From Roseovarius dicentrarchi (GTDB lineage Bacteria > Pseudomonadota > Alphaproteobacteria > Rhodobacterales > Rhodobacteraceae), in the NCBI RefSeq assembly GCF_003316635.1, contig NZ_QNQP01000015.1, forward strand, positions 1 to 64,000: 64,000 nucleotides of DNA, read 5' to 3'. Each line of letters starts with the position of its first letter. Position 1 is the first letter of the stretch. Positions 31,846 through 41,521 of this stretch are shown here, in pieces. A program made the position numbers and the translations under genes. The notes under the pieces are model-generated. The model saw nothing but the letters and a program-made list of their open reading frames with translations, had not been told where the DNA came from and searched no databases.

Positions 31846-32754
31846 TCAGGCGGGTGTGATCGCCTCCAGTACCGCGCCGGCAAAGGACGCAAGGCAGGCA
31901 TTGATTTCAGCCTTTGACGGGAACAGGCACGCCGCGGTCGACAGCGCGTCCGCCAGCGCGGCAGAGCGGGCCGATATGGTGATTTCACGCCAGTTTGACC
32001 GGGCAGGCAGGCCGCTGACCGGGTCCAGAATATGCCCCACCTGCGCGCCCTCGTCAAAGGTGGTTCCCAGCGGCGCCGAGGTGGCCAGCGCCCGCGCGGT
32101 CAGCGCAACGGCGCCGCCTGCGGCCAGTTTGACCGGCCACGCGCCCCCACCGGGATGCCCGCCAAGCGCGCGGAATTCGCCGGTGTCGATCAGGATATTT
32201 GTCAGCCCCTCATCGGCCAAGAGCGACGCGACGCGATCGGCGATATAGCCCTGCGCGATCCCGTTCAGCGTCAGCGCCATGCCGGGGGCCATCGAAATCT
32301 GCGACGGATCAAGGCTGATCTGGTCCCAGCCAACCAGCGCGCGGGCAGCCTTCAGGCGTGCCTCGCCCGGCATCTGCCCCAGCGCGGACGCCTCGGCATA
32401 GCTGGCCCAGAGCGGTTGAATCGTCGGGTCGAACCGGCCCGCCGTTGCGCTGTGAACAGCGCCCGCCAGTGACAGACATTCCAGCAGCTCAAACGGCGGT
32501 GCCTGCAACCGGCCCGCGCGGTTCAGCTGCGACAGCGCGCTTTCGGGGCGGTAGAGGCTGAACACATCCTCCAGCCGCGAGATTTCGGCAGCGACCCGCG
32601 CGCTGATTGCCTCGGCGTCCGGATGGGCCAGCCGTACCGTGGCATGGGTTCCCAGCGCGGTGCCTTGCCAGATGTGGACGGGCTGTGCGGAAATGGCGCC
32701 GGGCAGGGCGATGGCGGCGGCGCTGATGGCCAGAAAACGGCGGCGGGTTGTCAT
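31846..32754 (-). CDS. nosX: NosX, ApbE-family FMN transferase
   Basis: The 302-residue periplasmic flavin transferase starts with a Tat signal (TTRRRFLAISAAAIALPG) and contains ApbE motifs (GTHATVRLAHPD, ALTLNGIAQGYIADRV, ILIDTGEFRALGG). NosX attaches FMN covalently to a Thr of NosR, which supports electron delivery to nitrous oxide reductase. It is the last gene of the nos operon, 4 bp after nosL. The start at 32754 was chosen on the Tat motif; an upstream open frame overlaps nosL out of frame. Confidence 0.93.
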   Translation of the reverse strand: MTTRRRFLAISAAAIALPGAISAQPVHIWQGTALGTHATVRLAHPDAEAISARVAAEISRLEDVFSLYRPESALSQLNRAGRLQAPPFELLECLSLAGAVHSATAGRFDPTIQPLWASYAEASALGQMPGEARLKAARALVGWDQISLDPSQISMAPGMALTLNGIAQGYIADRVASLLADEGLTNILIDTGEFRALGGHPGGGAWPVKLAAGGAVALTARALATSAPLGTTFDEGAQVGHILDPVSGLPARSNWREITISARSAALADALSTAACLFPSKAEINACLASFAGAVLEAITPA

Positions 32755-32758
32755 GGTG

Positions 32759-33322
32759 TCACTCTCCCACTGTGCGCGACAGGTTGCGCAGGCGATCTTG
32801 AAATTCGGTATCTGACGTGTCGCCGTCCAGATCGACGGGGGCCAGAACGGCGGTATCGGGGATGTCGTCCAGCCGCATGATCCGGCCGCCATTTTGGGCG
32901 GCAAAGGCGGCGGCGGCGTCCAGATCCGAAAACGGCACGATCTCGGGCGCGCCCATACCGCCGATGGCGCCCCCGCCCACGACGAAATGCGCACTATCCG
33001 CCTCGATCCAGTTTGCCTCGCCGGGGGCGTCCCATGTGGCGCCGGGCGCGCCCATGTCGCTGACCCAGACGGCCAGCACGTCGTGGCTTTGCTCGGGCAT
33101 GCGCAGATAGGCGATGACATCGCGCACCTGGCTGAAGAACAGCGGCGCGCCGGGCAGGCCGGCCAGATGGGCCTGCGCCTTGGGGCCGTCATGCTCCAGC
33201 AGGTTCATCTGACAGTAATGCCCCACGGCTGCCGGGGTCAGCGGCAGGGGGGCGATGTCCTGCGCGGTCTCCTCCTTGCAGGCGGCGAGGGCCAGCAGGG
33301 CGATGAGGGCCAATGCTCTCAT
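32759..33322 (-). CDS. nosL: NosL copper-chaperone lipoprotein
   Basis: The 187-residue lipoprotein has a lipobox LALLALAAC at residues 7-15. NosL delivers Cu(I) to apo-NosZ. The conserved segment VGHYCQMNLLEHDGPKAQ holds the Cys and Met that bind copper. Its ATG overlaps the nosY stop by 4 bp. Confidence 0.93.
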   Translation of the reverse strand: MRALALIALLALAACKEETAQDIAPLPLTPAAVGHYCQMNLLEHDGPKAQAHLAGLPGAPLFFSQVRDVIAYLRMPEQSHDVLAVWVSDMGAPGATWDAPGEANWIEADSAHFVVGGGAIGGMGAPEIVPFSDLDAAAAFAAQNGGRIMRLDDIPDTAVLAPVDLDGDTSDTEFQDRLRNLSRTVGE

Positions 33323-34143
33323 GGCTCGACCTTTCGGAAGGTCAGCGCGGCCAGCATCAGTGAAATCAGTGGCCAGGCAGCGATTGAGATCAGTGATTGC
33401 CACACCGGAATGGCGTTTGCTGCGCCGCCCACGCCCGACGCGGCGGCGGTGGCCTGCGCGGCGCTCAGGTTGAACAGGCGGAACGCATCGGCGGGATTGG
33501 CCAGCAGCAGACCGGGGAAAATGCTGGTGGTGAAGGTGCCACCATCATCGGCCACCACTGCGGCCAGCAGGCCCAGATCATACAGCACGACCAGACCCAG
33601 CCACAGCCCGATCGCCAGCCCCGCCGCACCCGACACCCGCCGCGCCATGGACGACAGCGCATAGCCGATCCCGAGGAAGGTGGCCCCCAGCAGCACCGAG
33701 GTCCATGTCAGCCGCCACAGCGCCCCAAGCCCCGACAGCGCCGCCGGATCGGCGGCAATGGTCACAGCCGCCGCCGCGCCGTAGCCCGCGACAATGGCGA
33801 CGATCAGGATGGCAGTGTGGGCCACCAGCTTGCCCGCCAGAATTTCCCAGCGGGCGACGGGGTAGGTCAGCAATAGGGGCAGCGTGCCGCGCTCCACCTC
33901 GCCAGCGACGGCATCGAACGACATCAGCAGCGCCACCAGCGGCACCAGATAGACCGACAGTGACGTGAGCGAAGCAACCACCACCGACAGCCGGTCGGCC
34001 CCCAGCGCGCCGGTGGGCGCCGATCCGGCCGCCGACAGCACCAGCGAGAAGACCACCATCAGCAGCACCGCGATCAGCACCCAGCGGTTGCGCCGGGCAA
34101 TGTGGATTTCCGTCGTGGCGGTGGCAAGGATGCGGGCGATCAT
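33319..34143 (-). CDS. nosY: NosY ABC transporter permease
   Basis: The 274-residue inner-membrane protein has about six membrane helices and is of the ABC-2 type. It forms the NosDFY complex with the NosF ATPase and periplasmic NosD, which activates the CuZ centre of NosZ. The family sequence LMSFDAVAGEVERGTLPLLLTYP is at about 77-99. Its start and stop overlap nosF and nosL (4 bp each). Confidence 0.94.
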   Translation of the reverse strand: MIARILATATTEIHIARRNRWVLIAVLLMVVFSLVLSAAGSAPTGALGADRLSVVVASLTSLSVYLVPLVALLMSFDAVAGEVERGTLPLLLTYPVARWEILAGKLVAHTAILIVAIVAGYGAAAAVTIAADPAALSGLGALWRLTWTSVLLGATFLGIGYALSSMARRVSGAAGLAIGLWLGLVVLYDLGLLAAVVADDGGTFTTSIFPGLLLANPADAFRLFNLSAAQATAAASGVGGAANAIPVWQSLISIAAWPLISLMLAALTFRKVEP

Positions 34144-35036
34144 TGGCCGTCCCTCCGGCTGAAATGGCTATAGATATCCTCAAGGCTGGGCGGAATCACC
34201 TCCAGATCCGCGACCTTGCCCTCCAGCGCCGTGATCCGGCCAAGCGTCGCCAGCTTTTCGTCCTGGGTGCAGGTCAGGTGCAGGGCGCCGTGAACATCTA
34301 TCGCGCCGGGCAGCGCCTTGGCGATGTCGGACGCATAGCCATTATGCGCGGTGACGTGCATCGCGACGGGCAGGGCAGCCTCGCGCCGCAGGTCGCTTAG
34401 CGTGCCTTCGGCGACCATCTTGCCGCCCGACAGGATCAGCAGCCGGTCGGTGCGCGCCTCGACCTCGGTCAGGGCGTGGCTGGACAGAAGGATCGACGCG
34501 CCCTCGGCGGCCAGCGCGTCAAGCAGCTCGTAAAAATCGCGGCGCGACACCGGGTCCAGCCCGCTGGTCGGCTCGTCCAGCACCAGAAGGCTGGGGCGCC
34601 CGATCAGCGCCTGCGCCAGCCCGACACGCTGGCGCATTCCCTTGGAATAGGTGCCGATCCGCCGCTTGGCCGCAAAGGCCAGCCCGACACGGCCCAGAAG
34701 CTCCATCGCGCCGGACGTATCCTCGCCGCGCAGGCGCATGTAATGCGTGATCTGCTCCAGCCCGGTCAGGGCCGGGTGGAAAGTGGCGTTTTCGGGCAGA
34801 TACGCCACCTTGGCGCGCGCGCTGGCATGACCGGGCGCGGCGCCGCAGACGGAAATCTGGCCTGAATCGGGCGCAATCAGGCCCAGGATGATTTTCATCA
34901 GCGTTGATTTGCCCGCGCCATTATGGCCGAGCAGCGCCACACGCTCGCCCGCCTGAACGGCCAGCGAGACGTCGGTCAGCGCCTTGGTGCCGCCGAACGC
35001 CTTAGTGAGTTGCGAGATCGTTAACGTCGAAGTCAT
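34140..35036 (-). CDS. nosF: NosF ABC transporter ATP-binding protein
   Basis: The 298-residue ATPase has Walker A GHNGAGKST (about 36-44), signature YSKGMRQRVGLAQAL and Walker B LLVLDEPTSGLDP. It energises the NosDFY complex. The start at 35036 was chosen since MTSTLTISQL fits the family; an in-frame ATG at 35051 is a close alternative. Either start lies inside the 3' end of nosD, an overlap of 35 bp or more. Confidence 0.93.
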   Translation of the reverse strand: MTSTLTISQLTKAFGGTKALTDVSLAVQAGERVALLGHNGAGKSTLMKIILGLIAPDSGQISVCGAAPGHASARAKVAYLPENATFHPALTGLEQITHYMRLRGEDTSGAMELLGRVGLAFAAKRRIGTYSKGMRQRVGLAQALIGRPSLLVLDEPTSGLDPVSRRDFYELLDALAAEGASILLSSHALTEVEARTDRLLILSGGKMVAEGTLSDLRREAALPVAMHVTAHNGYASDIAKALPGAIDVHGALHLTCTQDEKLATLGRITALEGKVADLEVIPPSLEDIYSHFSRRDGQ

Positions 35037-36333
35037 AGCTGTCACTTTCATCCCGGTTGGCGACGGCGTCCGCCTCCATCTGGGTGTATTCGGGGGATAC
35101 GTCAAATGCGGGCGCCCGCATCAGCGGGTGGCTGTCGACCACCCCGCCCGGCAGCGTCGCGGGAAAACTGGATTGCGCCCAGCGGATCAGTTGCACGGCG
35201 GGCGCGCCTGTCAGCAGGGAAGCGGCGGGCTGGGACCACAGGATATGGTCCATCAGATCGTTGGGGCGGAAAACACTGTCGGCGATGCCGTCACCGCCCA
35301 GATCGAAACCGGGGTGGTCGGACCAGTAATTGCCGCGGCCCTCAAAGCTCCATTCGATGTCGCGGGTGCCGACATATTTCACCTGCGTGCGGTTGTCGAC
35401 AAAGGCGTTGCCTGTCAGCACGTTACGCTCGGACCCGGCGGTGAAGTGGATGCCGATATTGCAGCCCTCGAAATGGTTGTCATAGATCAGATTCTTGTGC
35501 GCGTTGTAGATGAACGTGCAGCGATCCGGCCCGCCGCGCACCACGTTGCCGGACACATCGGCATTGTTGGCATAGTTCAGCATGACGCCGTGGCTAAGGT
35601 CCGAAAGGCTCAGGTTATCCTTTACGATTGCCTTGTTCGAGAACATGATGGCATAGCCCAGATGGTTGCCGATGGACACGTTGCCCGACACTTCGGAATC
35701 GTTGGTGTACATGTAATGCACCGCAAAACGCAGGTCGCGGAACAGGTTGTTTCGGTAGGTGCCGGTGCGCGAGGCGTTCGAGAATATCCCGTCGCGGCCC
35801 CAGCGGACAGTGTTGCCCTCGACCAGTGTACCGGGCGAATTCCAGACATAAATCCCGTTGCCACGATCATTCAGGCGCCTTTGGCGGGTGCCCTCGATCG
35901 TGTTGCCGCGCACTTGGGCGTCGTGGCCGCCATGCACGTCGATGCCGTGCAGATTGCCCAGCACGCGGTTGCCCTCGATGATGGCGCGGTCGGCCTTTTT
36001 CAGGATCTTGACGCCGGCATCCAGATCGGCGCTGTTCATGCCCGATCCGGTGATTGTCAGATTGGACACAGTGACATCGGCGGCATCAATCGTGACGGTT
36101 GTGCCGTTGCCCATGCCGTCGATGATCGCATCCGCGCTGCCGGTGACAGTCAGCGGACGGTCGATGACTACGGCGCCCTCGTGACGGCCGGGTGACAGGA
36201 TCAGCACATCGCCGGGGCTGGCCCCGGCGATGGCATTGGCAAGGCTCCCCGGCCCTGGCTGCACAGGTATATCGGCTGCCCAAAGGGGCAGGGCGATCAG
36301 CATCGGCAACGCCAGGGTCAGGGAACGCAGCAT
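35002..36333 (-). CDS. nosD: NosD periplasmic copper-processing protein
   Basis: The 443-residue protein has a signal peptide (about residues 1-19) and a right-handed parallel beta-helix of CASH/PbH1 repeats (ADVTVSNLTITGSG, DRAIIEGNRVLGNLHGIDVHG, YRNNLFRDLRFAVHYMYTND). It works with NosFY to build the CuZ site of NosZ. It starts 3 bp after the nosZ stop and overlaps nosF at its 3' end by about 35 bp. Confidence 0.94.
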   Translation of the reverse strand: MLRSLTLALPMLIALPLWAADIPVQPGPGSLANAIAGASPGDVLILSPGRHEGAVVIDRPLTVTGSADAIIDGMGNGTTVTIDAADVTVSNLTITGSGMNSADLDAGVKILKKADRAIIEGNRVLGNLHGIDVHGGHDAQVRGNTIEGTRQRRLNDRGNGIYVWNSPGTLVEGNTVRWGRDGIFSNASRTGTYRNNLFRDLRFAVHYMYTNDSEVSGNVSIGNHLGYAIMFSNKAIVKDNLSLSDLSHGVMLNYANNADVSGNVVRGGPDRCTFIYNAHKNLIYDNHFEGCNIGIHFTAGSERNVLTGNAFVDNRTQVKYVGTRDIEWSFEGRGNYWSDHPGFDLGGDGIADSVFRPNDLMDHILWSQPAASLLTGAPAVQLIRWAQSSFPATLPGGVVDSHPLMRAPAFDVSPEYTQMEADAVANRDESDSYDFDVNDLATH

Positions 36334-36336
36334 GGC

Positions 36337-38277
36337 TCAGGCCGACTTCGGTTCGACCAGCATCCGGCCGCGCATCTCCATGTGGAGCGCGTGGCAGAAC
36401 CACTGGCAGTAGTACCAATGCACGCCCGGCTGCGCCGCGATGAACGTGACCGAGGCGGTGGCCTGCGGTGCCAGTTCCATCGCAACGCCATGGTTGCCCA
36501 TGGTAAAGCCGTGGGTCAGATCGTCGATGTCATCAAGGTTGGTGACAATGATCGTCACCTCGTCGCCCTGCTGCACCGTGAACTTCTCCAGCGAGAAAGA
36601 GGGCGCGATGCTGGTCATGTAGACACGCACCTTGTTGCCGTCGCGGATGATCTCCTCGGCCCATTCGTCCAGGTCGACGCCGTCCTTTTCCGCCTGCTCG
36701 CGGACATCGGACCACATCGGATCGTTGCGATCCCAGACCGATTTCGGGTTCACCTTGCTGGGGTCCACCATGATCGCGTCATGCGGCTCGGCAAAGGTCG
36801 GGCCGTCGTGGATCAGCGTCAGGGTGTCGCCGTCGATGGCGAACAGCTGCTCGTTCTCGGGCTTGAGCGGTCCGACGTTCAGGAACCGGTCCTTGGAGAA
36901 CTTGTTCATGGTCAGATAGTACTTGTCGCTCGCCTCCAGCGTCTCGCCCATGACGGTCGAGTTGTGGCCGGGCTGGTAATGCACGTCCGATTTGGTCACG
37001 ATCGGATCGACATCCTCGCCATTGTACAGCTGGATCGCCTTTTCGATGTCCCAGACCACAACCTGGCTGTCCAGGAACAGCGTGGTATAGGCGCGGCCCT
37101 TGCCGTCAAAGCAGGTGTGAAGCGGTCCAAGACCCAGCTGAGGCTCGGCCACGACAACGCTGCGCGGGTCGGCGTCTTCGTTGAACACGGCGTCCAGTTT
37201 GCGCACGTCGATCACCGACACGGTGGGCGACAGTTTGCCCGCGATGCACAGGTGGATCTTGTCCGGGGCCATGTTGCAGCCGTGCGGGTTGTTCGGGATC
37301 GGGATGTAGCGGGTGTATTTCTTGTTCTGACCCTTGCGGCCATCCAGAACCTTGACGCCGTTCAGCTCCTGATAATCGCCGGCCTCGATGCCCTTTTCGA
37401 TTTCCTTGATGTTGAAGACCACGACGTGGTCCATGTCCGCCTCGGTCATGTCGGCCAGGTTCATGCCCATTTCCGAGTTGTACGAGGTCGAGAAGGCGTA
37501 TTTGCCCTCATAGTCGCAATCGGTGTTATCCAGGTTGCCGGTGACCATCACCTGCCATGCAACGGTCATCTCGTCGGCATTTACGGCAGTGTAGAAGTTC
37601 ACGTACTTTTCCGGCTCGTCCAGGATCTTGCCGTCATTGACCATCGGCACTTCGTCTTCGCCGTTGCAGAAGATATAGTCAGTCCGGGGCCAGCGCTGCG
37701 GACGCAGGCCGTGGATCGCCTTGGCGTTCGGGATCTCGATGATCTTGTCGCACTTCATCACGTCGCAGCGCACGCGGGCAACGCGGGTGTTGGCCTTGTC
37801 GTTCATGAACAGATAGCGGCCGTCGTATTTGCCCTCGGTGAAGGACATGTGCGGGTGGTGCAGGTCGCCATTGGGCGGGAATTCGTGGCCGTTGGCGGCC
37901 AGATATTCCTTGGTCTTGGGCAGCAGGCCCTCGGTCAGGATCTTCTTGGATTCGTTGGTGATGCCCCAGCCGGTGGCCGAGCAGGTGTTGAACACCGGAA
38001 TGCGCATCAGCTCGCGCATGGACGGGATGCCCAGGATGCGCATTTCGCCGCTCTGGCCCGAGGACCAGAAGCCATAATATTCGTCCAGCTGGCCGGGTGC
38101 CACTTCGGCGCCGGCAGCGGCGCGGGCGCTGGTTGTGCCGGCCAGTGTGGCCGCGCCGACAACGGCACCGCCGGTCAGCATCGCGCGGGTTCCCAGCGCA
38201 CCGGCAAGCGCGGCGCCCCCGGCTGTCGCGCCCAGAAGGCTCCGGCGCGAAATTGGCAGTTTTTTCCCCTCGGACAT
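36337..38277 (-). CDS. nosZ: Nitrous oxide reductase NosZ (clade I, Tat-exported)
   Basis: The 646-residue periplasmic copper enzyme reduces N2O to N2. A Tat signal ([13 protein letters not shown]) marks clade I. The seven-bladed propeller holds CuZ ligands in [26 protein letters not shown] and AEPHDAIM. The C-terminal cupredoxin domain holds CuA in [20 protein letters not shown]. The start at 38277 was chosen because it gives the Tat signal; a longer frame overlaps nosR. It is intact and full length. Confidence 0.97.
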   Translation of the reverse strand: MSEGKKLPISRRSLLGATAGGAALAGALGTRAMLTGGAVVGAATLAGTTSARAAAGAEVAPGQLDEYYGFWSSGQSGEMRILGIPSMRELMRIPVFNTCSATGWGITNESKKILTEGLLPKTKEYLAANGHEFPPNGDLHHPHMSFTEGKYDGRYLFMNDKANTRVARVRCDVMKCDKIIEIPNAKAIHGLRPQRWPRTDYIFCNGEDEVPMVNDGKILDEPEKYVNFYTAVNADEMTVAWQVMVTGNLDNTDCDYEGKYAFSTSYNSEMGMNLADMTEADMDHVVVFNIKEIEKGIEAGDYQELNGVKVLDGRKGQNKKYTRYIPIPNNPHGCNMAPDKIHLCIAGKLSPTVSVIDVRKLDAVFNEDADPRSVVVAEPQLGLGPLHTCFDGKGRAYTTLFLDSQVVVWDIEKAIQLYNGEDVDPIVTKSDVHYQPGHNSTVMGETLEASDKYYLTMNKFSKDRFLNVGPLKPENEQLFAIDGDTLTLIHDGPTFAEPHDAIMVDPSKVNPKSVWDRNDPMWSDVREQAEKDGVDLDEWAEEIIRDGNKVRVYMTSIAPSFSLEKFTVQQGDEVTIIVTNLDDIDDLTHGFTMGNHGVAMELAPQATASVTFIAAQPGVHWYYCQWFCHALHMEMRGRMLVEPKSA

Positions 38278-38288
38278 AATATGTTCCT

Positions 38289-40505
38289 TTATGTTGCAGG
38301 TTGGGTTTTGGGTTGGTTCGGGTGCCCCGAAATGTCGCGGCCGGGCTTGGTTCCCAGATTGGGAACAGCGCCGGTTTTCTCGCGGCGTTTCAGCTTCTTG
38401 ATAACGACGGGGCAGGTGGTTTCCGACTGGTACAGAACTTGGCAATGCAGGCAGTTGATGCACTCGTTCGGGTTGATTTCCCCGGTCGGGTGGATTGCCT
38501 GCACCGGGCACTGGTGGGCGCAGGTCTGGCACGGGTTGCCGCACTCGTGATAGCGCTTGAGCCAGTCAAACATGCGCATCCGCGCCGGAATGGCCAGCGC
38601 CGCGCCCAGCGGGCAGAGGTAGCGGCAGAAGAACCGCTCGACAAACAGGCCCGCGACCAGCAGCGCGACAGCATAGGCGACAAAGGGCCATGCGCGCACG
38701 AAATTCAGGATGATCGCGGTTTTGAACGGCTCCACCTCGGCCAGACGTTCGGCCTGTTCGATGCTGGTCAGCGACACGCCAAAGAGGCCGAGGAAGATCA
38801 TGTATTTGATCGGCCACAAACGCTCGTTCAGGCCCCAGGGCAAGGTCCATTGCGGGATGCGCAGCGCCTTGGCGATGCGGTTCAGCAGCTCTTGCAGCGC
38901 GCCGAACGGGCACAGCCAGCCGCAATAGGCGCCCCGCCCCCAGAACAGCAGCGCGGCGGCCACCGCGAACCACAGGATGAAGGTCATCGGGTCCAGCAAG
39001 AACGCCTGCCAGCTAAAGCCGGACACCAGCGAGCCAAAGAGCGCCATCAGGTTGACCACGGACAGCTGCGCGTTGGCGTACCAGCCCAGATAGACCAGCA
39101 CGACCGACAAGAATGCGATGCGGAACCAGAAAAACGCGCGCTCGTTCCGTGTGGCGAAGGATTGGAAGAAAAACACGCCGGTCAGGATGGTCAGCAGCGC
39201 GCCCAGCACGATGATCTCGGTTGTCTTGCCGGCCCAGATCCGTTTCCACAGCGCCTGATGCGCGTCGCGCTCGGTTTGCGTGGTCACCTCCGCAACGCCT
39301 TCCGGCACTTCGGCAGCGGGCGGCGGCGCGACCGAGCGCAGGTATTGCCGGGGCAGCTCATAACCCAGATCGAAGGTGGTAAAGACCTTTTCGATCGCCG
39401 CAACATCGCGCTGCACCAGCAGCTGAATGCGGAACGGCTGCGATGGATCAAAGCCACTATCGGCGGGGATCTTGAACATGTCGGATTCGGCGAAAACCGG
39501 CGCGCCGTCGGCGGCGATGGTGTTGATCCGCTTGTGCATCCGGTCGCGGAAGCGCACGGAAATATCATCCTGAATCAATACGATACGGTCAAAGATGCCG
39601 CCGCGCACATACCCCGACCCCTTGAAGGAATAAAGGCCCCGGCCGAAAATGGCGACCGCGTGATCGCCCGCGTCCAGCCAGGCGGCCAGATTGGCTGCCT
39701 CGGCCTCGCCCAGTATCGCAGGCGCGATACCGGGATGCGATACCAGCGCGGCCTGCATTTCGATAAACGTGGTTTCCGGCGCCTCGGTCAGCGCGCGCCG
39801 GGCGGCGCGCGGGTCTTCCATGGCCGCAAACGCCGCGTTGACCTGCCCGACATCCAGCAACAGGCGGCGCAGGGTGCCGTCGCCCTCCAGCGTCATCCAG
39901 TCGTCTGCCGCCGTCGCATCGGGATCAATCTCAAATTGCGGGCCGGTGCCCTTTTCCTCGACCGCCAGACCGCCCAGACCCAGCTCGCGCGCGACTTTCA
40001 GACCGGCGCGGATGATCGAATCGTCGATCACCATGATCGTGACGGTGGTGCCCGAAATGATCTCCAAATCGTGCGAGGTGCCGCCTGATGCGGCTTCGGC
40101 CACCAGATCAAGGCCGCGATACCCGGCGACGAGCGCCTTGATCTTGGAGTCGGGGATGCCAATCAGAACAATGGGTTCAGAGTGTTTGACCAGCTCTACC
40201 CCGATGACCTGCGCGCCATCATCGACGGCAACCATGGTGTGGATGGGCTTGCCCGAATAGCCGGTGGTCGAAACATAGTCGGAGGTAATGAACGCCCAGC
40301 CAATCTGCTGGCCATCTTTCAAGACCTGCACCGCCGGCATGTCCTGATGCACAGCGCCAAATGCATCGGCGCCTTCGACCAACTGGGTCACGTCAACGTC
40401 GTCGATCAGGGTCGACAGGACGGATTGCGCCATCGCCGGAAGTCCGAAACAGGACATCAGACCGATCAGTGCCATTTTTGCGAGGAGGGTGCGCAGGGTC
40501 GTCAT
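38289..40505 (-). CDS. nosR: NosR membrane flavo-iron-sulfur protein
   Basis: The 738-residue protein has a signal peptide, a large periplasmic FMN-binding domain ([18 protein letters not shown], site of NosX flavinylation), about five membrane helices with [12 protein letters not shown] and [13 protein letters not shown] motifs, and a C-terminal ferredoxin domain ([17 protein letters not shown] and [11 protein letters not shown]). It sends electrons to NosZ and is needed for nos expression. Its ATG overlaps the upstream nosC stop by 4 bp; the start at 40505 was set from that and the signal peptide. Confidence 0.95.
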   Translation of the reverse strand: MTTLRTLLAKMALIGLMSCFGLPAMAQSVLSTLIDDVDVTQLVEGADAFGAVHQDMPAVQVLKDGQQIGWAFITSDYVSTTGYSGKPIHTMVAVDDGAQVIGVELVKHSEPIVLIGIPDSKIKALVAGYRGLDLVAEAASGGTSHDLEIISGTTVTIMVIDDSIIRAGLKVARELGLGGLAVEEKGTGPQFEIDPDATAADDWMTLEGDGTLRRLLLDVGQVNAAFAAMEDPRAARRALTEAPETTFIEMQAALVSHPGIAPAILGEAEAANLAAWLDAGDHAVAIFGRGLYSFKGSGYVRGGIFDRIVLIQDDISVRFRDRMHKRINTIAADGAPVFAESDMFKIPADSGFDPSQPFRIQLLVQRDVAAIEKVFTTFDLGYELPRQYLRSVAPPPAAEVPEGVAEVTTQTERDAHQALWKRIWAGKTTEIIVLGALLTILTGVFFFQSFATRNERAFFWFRIAFLSVVLVYLGWYANAQLSVVNLMALFGSLVSGFSWQAFLLDPMTFILWFAVAAALLFWGRGAYCGWLCPFGALQELLNRIAKALRIPQWTLPWGLNERLWPIKYMIFLGLFGVSLTSIEQAERLAEVEPFKTAIILNFVRAWPFVAYAVALLVAGLFVERFFCRYLCPLGAALAIPARMRMFDWLKRYHECGNPCQTCAHQCPVQAIHPTGEINPNECINCLHCQVLYQSETTCPVVIKKLKRREKTGAVPNLGTKPGRDISGHPNQPKTQPAT

Positions 40506-40966
40506 GCGGCGGCGTCCTTTGTAAGAGGTCGCCCGTCTTGATGCATGCCTTGACCTGGGACGGAATGATCCGCGGGGATCATATCGTAGATGTTCAAAGC
40601 GGAATTGCGCAGCACCGGGGGTGCGCGCGGCATCGGGCGAATGTTTGAAGTCCGGGTGAGGGATGTCACGCTCGGCGTGGCGTCGAGCGCGAGGATGTGG
40701 GTATGCCGCAACTGCGCCGTCTCCGGCGGGTTCGGTACATCGGCCGCGACCAATGCGCAGCCCGTACAATCGCAGCACTCAAGATCGGGGGCTGACGGCG
40801 CGCCATTGCCGTCGACGCGAATCGTCTGGATCGCACCATTTGCACAGATTTCCATCATCTGCGCGCTGCCTGCGTTGCCGGATCCAGCCATGGCAGCCGG
40901 GCTGTACCAGACAAGGCACAGGGCGATAATCAAGCGACAGAAATGTGCGAACGCGGTTGTCATCAT
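40502..40966 (-). CDS. nosC: NosC-like secreted CXXCXXC protein
   Basis: The 154-residue exported protein has an N-terminal signal segment (HFCRLIIALCLVWYSPAAMA). It carries a CXXCXXC motif (Cys64, Cys67, Cys70 in ECCDCTGC) plus Cys41. DUF2946-like proteins with this arrangement bind copper or act in redox control. Paracoccus denitrificans has a protein called NosC with the same motif at the same place, immediately before nosR. It is the first gene of the operon and overlaps nosR by 4 bp. The second in-frame ATG (40963) is an alternative start. Confidence 0.8.
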   Translation of the reverse strand: MMTTAFAHFCRLIIALCLVWYSPAAMAGSGNAGSAQMMEICANGAIQTIRVDGNGAPSAPDLECCDCTGCALVAADVPNPPETAQLRHTHILALDATPSVTSLTRTSNIRPMPRAPPVLRNSALNIYDMIPADHSVPGQGMHQDGRPLTKDAAA

Positions 40967-40997
40967 ATCCGTAAACCCGATGTCAGCGCACAGGTCT

Positions 40998-41011
40998 TTG
41001 CGCTAGGACAA
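40998..41011 (-). promoter_or_regulatory. FNR/NnrR-type box upstream of nosC
   Basis: TTGCG-CTAG-GACAA has the TTG-N8-CAA spacing of the FNR/Crp superfamily and differs by one base from the TTGCG-N4-CACAA pattern described for NnrR in rhodobacters. Its centre is 41.5 bp from the second ATG of nosC, so an activator at the usual class II position would give a nearly leaderless transcript. It could also serve the divergent heme protein gene. Confidence 0.55.
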
Positions 41012-41016
41012 TAACG

Positions 41017-41032
41017 GCCAAGTAGTTTTGGC
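41017..41032. promoter_or_regulatory. GCCAA-N6-TTGGC inverted repeat in nosC upstream region
   Basis: The perfect 5-bp arms GCCAA (41017-41021) and TTGGC (41028-41032) lie 5 bp beyond the FNR-type box, in the gap shared by nosC and the divergent heme protein gene. It may be a second operator; no cognate regulator is assigned. Confidence 0.35.
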
Positions 41033-41233
41033 ACAACCATACTCGCCTGATTGGTGACGGATGGGATGGGTACGCATACGGGACTGCGTGATCGGGCTTG
41101 CATCATTTGCCATAATAGGCATTCTAAATGCACAATATACTATCGGCCCTCACGCGCTGCGAAACGGAACAGGCGCATATCGCCCCCGCGCCGCAGCCGC
41201 GTGTGATGAAATTCAGTGACAGGAGAGATAAAG

Positions 41234-41467
41234 ATGGAAAACTGGCTTCCCAGTCTGAAAACGGCGAACCCGACTGAAGGCTATGACCTTGCGATCAAAC
41301 TGGCGCGTATGACGATCAAGATAACTCAGGGCGATGCGGATGTGCGTGACCGCCTGCGGCCCGATTATGCGGAAAACGCCGATTCCCTGATCGCTGTCAG
41401 CGCGGTGGTTGCAACCCATTTCGCCACTGTTGCCGCGGCCAACGGATATTGGACCACCTCGGAATAG
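41234..41467 (+). CDS. Hexameric tyrosine-coordinated heme protein (HTHP)
   Basis: The 77-residue protein MENWLPSLKTANPTEGYDLA... matches the HTHP family first found in Ruegeria (Silicibacter) pomeroyi. HTHPs are ring-shaped hexamers with one heme per subunit and weak peroxidase and catalase activity. The known axial ligand Tyr45 and its partner Arg25 are both present at the same positions. The start at 41234 has AGGAGAG 5-11 bp upstream. It is divergent from the nos operon, sharing a 267-bp gap that holds the FNR-type box, so it may be induced with denitrification. Confidence 0.9.
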   Translation: MENWLPSLKTANPTEGYDLAIKLARMTIKITQGDADVRDRLRPDYAENADSLIAVSAVVATHFATVAAANGYWTTSE

Positions 41468-41521
41468 TTCAGGCGCGCCTGCCGCCGTCAGTGGCGTGCA
41501 GGCGCAGCATCTGGTCTGAAT

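Noticed and set aside
36382..38550. 722-codon plus-strand open frame opposite nosZ
   Set aside because: It is an antisense shadow of nosZ/nosR caused by high GC codon bias; His/Val-rich with no family motif.
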